Below, piece after piece: positions 5,208-8,600 of a DNA stretch of 8,600 nt; position 1 is the first letter of the stretch, and the number at the start of each line of letters is the position of its first letter. Made by a program: the position numbers and the translations under genes. Source of the stretch: Actinomycetota bacterium (GTDB lineage Bacteria; Actinomycetota; Thermoleophilia; Gaiellales; Gaiellaceae); assembly GCA_005883245.1 (NCBI GenBank), contig VAXT01000061.1, forward strand, positions 1 through 8,600, given 5' to 3'. The notes beneath the pieces are model-generated. The model was not told the origin of the DNA. It saw nothing but the letters and a program-made list of their open reading frames with translations, and did not search any database.

Positions 5208-6488
5208 ATGCGCGACCGCCCAGCACGACGCCTTTTCCTCGCCGCGGCTCTGGCCTCGGCACTGGCTGCCGCTGCCGTCGCGGGCGCGGCGAACCGTCCG
5301 CAGGCGGCCGGGAAACCTCGAGCGGTGCCCGGCTCGATCATCGTCGGCTTCAAGGCGCACGTCAGCGCCAAGGGGCGGTCCGGTGTGCTCGGCGCAGTCG
5401 ACGCCCGGCCGACGAAGCGCTTCGCGCAGATCGACAGCACCGTCGTCTCGGTGAGCCCTGCGAACACGAGCTGGACGATCCGTACCCTCGAGCAAGACCC
5501 GCGCGTCGCCTACGCGGAGCCGAACTTCGTCCTCCACGCGGCCGACGTCCCCAACGACCCGTCCTTCCCGCAGGAGTGGGGCCTCGACAACACGGGCCAG
5601 CAGGTGAACTGGACGAGCGGCACCCCGGACGCGGACATCGACGCGAAGGAAGCGTGGTCCGTCTCCACGGGCAGCCCGGACGTCACCGTCGCCGTCATCG
5701 ACACAGGTGTCGACGTCGCGCATCCGGATCTTGCCCAGAACATCTGGATCAACCAGGGCGAGAACTGCGCCGGCTGCCGGACGAACGGGATCGACGACGA
5801 CGGCGACGGCTACGTCGACGACTGGCGCGGCTGGGACTTCGTGAACGGCGACAACGATCCGACCGACGACAACGGGCACGGGACACATGTCGCGGGCACG
5901 ATCGCCGCCGCCGGCAACAACGGCATCGGCATCACCGGCGTCACGTGGAACAGCAAGATCATGCCGCTCAAGTTCCTGGGCTCGGACGGGTCCGGCTCGA
6001 CCGAGGAAGCGATCAGCGCGATCCTCTATGCGCGGGCCAAGGGCGTTCCGATCCTGAACAACTCGTGGGGTGGAGGAGATTTCTCGCAGGCGGTCCAGGA
6101 CGCGATCGAGCTCACGGACCAGAGCGGCGAGCTCTTCGTCGCGGCCGCGGGCAACGACTTCACGAACACGGACGCCGACCCGTTCTGGCCGTCGAGCTAC
6201 GACACGCCGAACATTCTCTCCGTTGGTGCGGGCGACCAGTTCGACCGCAGGGCCTGGTTCTCGAACTACGGCCCGCGTTCGGTCGATCTCTCCGCGCCCG
6301 GCACGAACATCTACTCGACGTGCGCGGCGACCTCGTTGAGCGTGACGCTCCCGTCGGAACGCCCGAGCGTGAACGCGAACCCGGAGCTGGTGCGACGAGG
6401 ACCGGCGGCCGGCTCAACGTCGACCACGCCGTCCGCTGTACAGGCCCCGAGGCGTGGATCGAGTCTCCGGCCGCCGGTGCAGAGCTGA
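5208..6488 (+). CDS. Subtilase N-terminal fragment: signal peptide, propeptide, Asp/His part of peptidase S8 domain
   Basis: As read, this frame gives 426 residues. Residues 1-28 are an export signal (RPARR, then a long Ala/Leu core, ending near AGAAN). Residues 38-110 resemble the inhibitor I9-like propeptide (PGSIIVGFKA ... VAYAEPNFVLH). The S8 domain follows with Asp165 (VAVIDTGVDVAHPDL), an acidic probable Ca2+ loop (GIDDDGDGYVDDW, 194-206), His224 (DDNGHGTHVAG) and oxyanion Asn316 (VAAAGND), then FSNYGPRSVDLSAPGTNIYS. From residue 370 the sequence comes from the 80-bp transplanted block, and from about 396 to the stop it is out of the native frame, giving a low-complexity Ser/Arg/Pro tail. 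The catalytic Ser is absent. ATG at 5208 is the natural start before the signal peptide; no Shine-Dalgarno is well placed. The gene diverges from the PEP-mutase-family gene across 157 bp. Confidence 0.85.
   Translation: MRDRPARRLFLAAALASALAAAAVAGAANRPQAAGKPRAVPGSIIVGFKAHVSAKGRSGVLGAVDARPTKRFAQIDSTVVSVSPANTSWTIRTLEQDPRVAYAEPNFVLHAADVPNDPSFPQEWGLDNTGQQVNWTSGTPDADIDAKEAWSVSTGSPDVTVAVIDTGVDVAHPDLAQNIWINQGENCAGCRTNGIDDDGDGYVDDWRGWDFVNGDNDPTDDNGHGTHVAGTIAAAGNNGIGITGVTWNSKIMPLKFLGSDGSGSTEEAISAILYARAKGVPILNNSWGGGDFSQAVQDAIELTDQSGELFVAAAGNDFTNTDADPFWPSSYDTPNILSVGAGDQFDRRAWFSNYGPRSVDLSAPGTNIYSTCAATSLSVTLPSERPSVNANPELVRRGPAAGSTSTTPSAVQAPRRGSSLRPPVQS
6313..6392. repeat. 80-bp exact direct repeat, transplanted copy inside the subtilase gene
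   Basis: The block begins within the Tyr369 codon of the subtilase and ends just before the native sequence resumes. It replaces the segment expected to encode the catalytic Ser region. Read in the subtilase frame it encodes STCAATSLSVTLPSERP..., which has no subtilase character. The first 8 bases (ACTCGACG) would be shared by a normal IYST codon run and the source gene, a possible microhomology at the left junction. Confidence 0.95.
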
Positions 6489-8056
6489 ACGCGGGCGAGC
6501 CCTTCGAGGTGCGTGCCTTCGGCGCCCTCTGCGGCTCACCGAACGGCGTCTCCGTGAGCGCGACCCTGAACGGCAACCCGTTTCCGCTCGAGGCGCGCGG
6601 CGACGGCCTCTACTCAGCGACCTACACGCCTCCGGCCGGCGCGATCAACCTGACCGTCACCGCGACGGCCGGAGCCTCCTCGGACGTCCAGACGGTGAAT
6701 GCGATCGCCGATCAGACGTATGCAATCGTGCCCGGCGGCAGCCCCGTCACGATCACGACGCACTCCGCGGGCGAGAACGCGTGGCTGACGTTCGACGGCC
6801 AGACCAACCAGCGAATCGCCCTGCGCATGAGCAGCGTCACGATCGGCCCGTCGCCGTGCTGCTCGACCTACGTCTCGATCTACAAGCCTGACGGCACGGC
6901 GCTCGGCCAGCAGACGCTCGTCGGCACGAACGGCGGCTTCGTCGACACGCGCACGCTGCCGGCGACCGGCCGCTACCGGATTCTGATCGACCCGCAGGCC
7001 ACGGCCACGGGCTCGATGACGCTGACGCTGTACGACGTGCCACCCGATGTGACGACGACGATCACGCCCGGAGGCGCACCGGCGACCGTGACCACCGGTC
7101 CGGTACCCGGTCAGAACGCGCTCGTCCGCTTCGACGGCGTCGCCGGTCGGCGCGTCAGCCTGAGCCTGACCAGCGTCACCATCGGCACTTCGACCTGCTG
7201 CTCGTCGCGTGTCTCGATCCTCAAGCCCGACGGCTCCACGCTCGTCTACGCGACGCCGTTCGGCACGAGCGGCGGCTTCGTCGACACGAAGACCCTGCCC
7301 GTAAGCGGCACCTACACGATCCTCGTCGATCCGCAGCTGACCGACGTCGGCTCGGCGACGCTGACGCTGTACGACGTCCCGCCGGACGTGACCGGCTCGA
7401 TGACTGCAGGTGGATCGCCGCTCACGGTCACGATGGGCCCGACGCCCGGCCAGAACGCGCTCGTCACCTTCTCCGGCACGCAGGGCCAGCGGATCGCGCT
7501 CGGCATGAGCAACGTGACGATCGGCACGTCGACGTGCTGCTCGGCGCGCGTCTCGATCACGAGCCCGGACAACTCGACGCTCGTCTACGCGACGCCTGTC
7601 GGCCGGAACGGCGGCTTCCTCGACGCGAAGGTGCTGCCCACGACCGGGACGTACACGATCCTCGTCGACCCGCAGGGCGCGGATCTCGGGTCGATGACGC
7701 TCACGTTGCACGACGTCCCGCCGGACCTGACCGGGACGATCGCGATCGGCGGCGGGCCGGTGAGCCTGACGCTGGCGCCCATTCCGGGGCAGAACGCGAC
7801 ACTGACCTTCAGCGGCACTGCCGCCCAGCGCGTGAGCCTGCGCCTGACGAACGTCACGATCGGCAACACGTCGTGCTGCGGCGCCAAGATCTCGATCCTG
7901 AAGCCGGACGGCACGATGGTCGTCCCGCCGATCCTCGTCGGCACCTTCGGCGCGACGATCAACGCGACGCTTCCGGTGACCGGCACCTACTCGATCGTGA
8001 TCGACCCGCAGCAGGCCCACGTCGGCGGCATCACGCTCACGCTGAATCCCGCCTAG
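6393..8056 (+). CDS. Subtilase C-terminal fragment: end of peptidase domain, Ig-like domain, four PPC-like repeats
   Basis: The frame resumes with the last peptidase helix (TRTGGRLNVDHAVRC), followed by an Ig-like beta-sandwich at about 6440-6690 (WIESPAAGAELNAGEPFEVRAFG ... LYSATYTPPAGAINLTVTA). Four tandem 113-residue all-beta repeats complete the chain, which ends in ITLTLNPA. Repeats of this sort follow secreted peptidases and resemble pre-peptidase C-terminal domains that aid folding, anchoring or substrate binding; that assignment is by pattern. The fragment has no export signal or obvious start of its own. A gene caller would probably begin it at an internal GTG such as 6509, without ribosome binding support. 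The TAG at 8054-8056 lies at the edge of a long inverted repeat. Confidence 0.8.
6692..8056 (+). repeat. Four tandem 339-bp (113-residue) coding repeats
   Basis: Units run 6692-7030, 7031-7369, 7370-7708 and 7709-8056. Each has the order PGG-x-P-x-T(V/I), GQNA-L-x-F-x-G, x-R(I/V)(A/S)L, (N/S)VTIG, Cys-Cys, SI-x-PDG, then TGTY-ILVDPQ and LTLYDVPPD. The Cys-Cys codons stand at 6857, 7196, 7535 and 7874, exactly 339 bp apart. Units 2 and 3 are the most alike, including at the DNA level; unit 1 is the most divergent at its start and unit 4 at its end. The pattern indicates duplication within the gene. Confidence 0.92.
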
Positions 8057-8217
8057 AGGGCTCGGCGGGACGTTGCTCGTCGCCGGGGTGCGATGGTCGT
8101 TCTGAGGCCGCGGACGCAGGGAGCCCCGGTAATCGCCATTACCGGGGCGACTGAGGACCCGGCCTCGGGGCGAGCAGCGCGGCCCGGCGGCTCAGACCAT
8201 GTTCCGCCGAGCCCTCT
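8055..8217. other. Nested inverted-repeat element between convergent genes
   Basis: The outer arms AGAGGGCTCGGCGG (8055-8068) and CCGCCGAGCCCTCT (8204-8217) are perfectly complementary for 14 bp. Pairing continues inward through about 8073/8199 if G-U pairs are allowed. A middle stem pairs GAGGCCG (8104-8110) with CGGCCTC (8160-8166). The innermost hairpin has a perfect 11-bp stem. The left arm overlaps the subtilase stop codon, and the right arm ends 5 bp before the stop of the DUF2207 gene on the other strand. A two-way terminator or processing structure for the convergent messages is the simplest reading. No open reading frame of interest lies here. Confidence 0.6.
8123..8148. terminator. 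Strong stem-loop, possible bidirectional terminator without U-tract
   Basis: GCCCCGGTAAT and ATTACCGGGGC form a perfect 11-bp stem around the loop CGCC. It lies 67 bp after the subtilase stop and 75 bp beyond the end of the opposing gene. Neither side has a run of T, so it is not a canonical intrinsic terminator, but high-GC actinobacteria often use such hairpins at convergent gene ends. Confidence 0.5.
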
Positions 8218-8221
8218 GAGC

Positions 8222-8600
8222 TCACCAGGCGCCACCGCCACCGCCGCCGCCTCCGCCTCCGCCCCCGCCGGAGAAGCCGCCGCCTCCTCCGCTCGAGCCC
8301 GGCGGTGCAAGCGCCGAGCCGAATCCCGACGACAGGTCTCCGATCGCCAGCGCGCTCGGGCCGGAGCCGAGGTCGCCCGTTGGGCTGATCCAGTAGATCG
8401 AGCTCTCGTCGTGCAGCTCCTCGGGCATGTGCAGGTGCGCCCCCTGGAGCACGCGCTCGGCGATCCCGAACGCGATCCCGTAGACGAGGTAGCGCTCCCA
8501 GAGCTCGAGCGTGGCCGGCGGCGCCTCCTTCAGGCGCGGGAAATCGGTCAGATAGCGGCGGAACGCCTCCCAGCGCTCCGCCTCGGCCTCGCCCGCTGCG
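8222..8600 (-). CDS. DUF2207 family membrane protein, C-terminal end only
   Basis: The gene enters from the right edge, so its start is outside; 125 residues are visible. They read ERWEAFRRYLTDFPRLKEA, then LELWERYLVYGIAFGIAERV, and finish with SSGGGGGFSG, a run of 13 glycines, and AW. This is the typical ending of DUF2207 proteins, predicted exported or membrane-anchored proteins with a beta-rich N-terminal domain, transmembrane helices and a Gly-rich tail; their function is not established. The in-frame ATG at 8428-8430 or 8450-8452 is internal, because conserved sequence continues upstream. It converges on the subtilase gene across the folded intergenic element. Confidence 0.85.
   Translation of the reverse strand, partial: AAGEAEAERWEAFRRYLTDFPRLKEAPPATLELWERYLVYGIAFGIAERVLQGAHLHMPEELHDESSIYWISPTGDLGSGPSALAIGDLSSGFGSALAPPGSSGGGGGFSGGGGGGGGGGGGGAW

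Larger units (their letters stand above)
5208..8056 (+). pseudogene. Secreted S8 subtilisin-like protease gene, interrupted and frameshifted
   Basis: Two open frames together make one protein: an N-terminal part (5208-6312, frame of the ATG) and a C-terminal part (from about 6393 to the TAG at 8056, another frame). The join falls in the middle of the peptidase domain. Before it the chain reads LSAPGTNIYST. After it the family-typical TRTGGRLNVDHAV resumes. Subtilases of this group normally have some 60-80 residues between those two motifs, including the GTSMATPH block with the catalytic Ser. Here there are 80 bp copied from a neighbouring gene instead. If the sequence is correct the gene cannot give an active protease. 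If the join is an assembly error, the true gene would encode a protein of about 1,000 residues. Domain details are in the two fragment entries. Confidence 0.82.

Noticed and set aside
3219..5888. 889-residue open frame on the - strand suggesting a giant fusion
   Set aside because: Only residues after the TTG at 4262 have epimerase character. The rest is antisense or frame shadow of the subtilase and PEP-mutase-family genes, kept open by high GC.
5576..6392. Upstream part of the second subtilase frame
   Set aside because: The Arg/Asp-rich sequence is the +1/-1 shadow of the peptidase domain. True coding in this frame begins only after the 80-bp block.
6614..8020. 468-residue Arg-rich open frame on the - strand opposite the repeats
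   Set aside because: It mirrors the repeat periodicity of the + strand gene and has no recognisable domain; long antisense frames are expected at this GC content.
8055..8217. Insertion-sequence or MITE call for the inverted-repeat element
   Set aside because: No flanking target-site duplication is visible outside the arms and no transposase is present, so it is reported only as a folded element.
1..8600. tRNA, rRNA, CRISPR array, phage or conjugation genes
   Set aside because: No cloverleaf, rRNA-like stretch, regularly spaced short repeats or mobility proteins were seen on either strand.

Overview
The window is very GC-rich, with short intergenic gaps, GTG and TTG starts, overlapping genes and a probable leaderless transcript. 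Together with an ECF sigma factor carrying a TPR-like tail, a DUF2207 protein and actinobacterial-style HIT and PEP-mutase-family proteins, this suggests an actinobacterium, perhaps a Thermoleophilia/Gaiella-type soil or metagenomic genome. The lineage is inferred from protein style; no marker gene is present.

Layout. Bases 1-243 hold the C-terminal end of an ECF sigma factor on the + strand. It meets, tail to tail, a three-gene operon on the - strand (2789 down to 206): a MerR regulator fused to an arsenate-reductase/low-molecular-weight phosphatase (LMW-PTP) domain, a HIT-family protein and an APC-type amino-acid permease. The operon is packed with a 2-nt gap and a 4-nt overlap. Its promoter is a MerR-type one: a perfect 19-bp palindrome sits within a 19-bp spacer, and transcription probably begins at or near the GTG start codon. 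A glyoxalase/bleomycin-resistance-like gene (2840-3199, +) diverges from the same 50-bp region. A second - strand pair follows: an isocitrate lyase/PEP mutase family gene (5050-4259) overlapping by 4 nt with an NAD-dependent epimerase-like gene (4262-3219).

From 5208 to 8056 (+) lies a secreted S8 subtilase gene that is broken as read. The prepro region and the Asp, His and oxyanion-Asn parts of the catalytic domain are intact. The stretch that should carry the catalytic Ser (GTSMA block) is absent. In its place is an 80-bp block (6313-6392) exactly identical to an internal segment of the PEP-mutase-family gene 1.5 kb upstream (4837-4916), and after it the native coding resumes in another frame. 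The downstream part encodes an Ig-like domain and four 113-residue repeats, each with an adjacent Cys-Cys pair. This is the most striking feature of the window: either a real templated replacement that inactivates the protease, or an assembly gap-filling error.

Bases 8057-8221 hold a heavily folded intergenic element with nested inverted repeats. The - strand C-terminal end of a DUF2207 membrane protein with a poly-Gly tail (8222-8600) closes the window.
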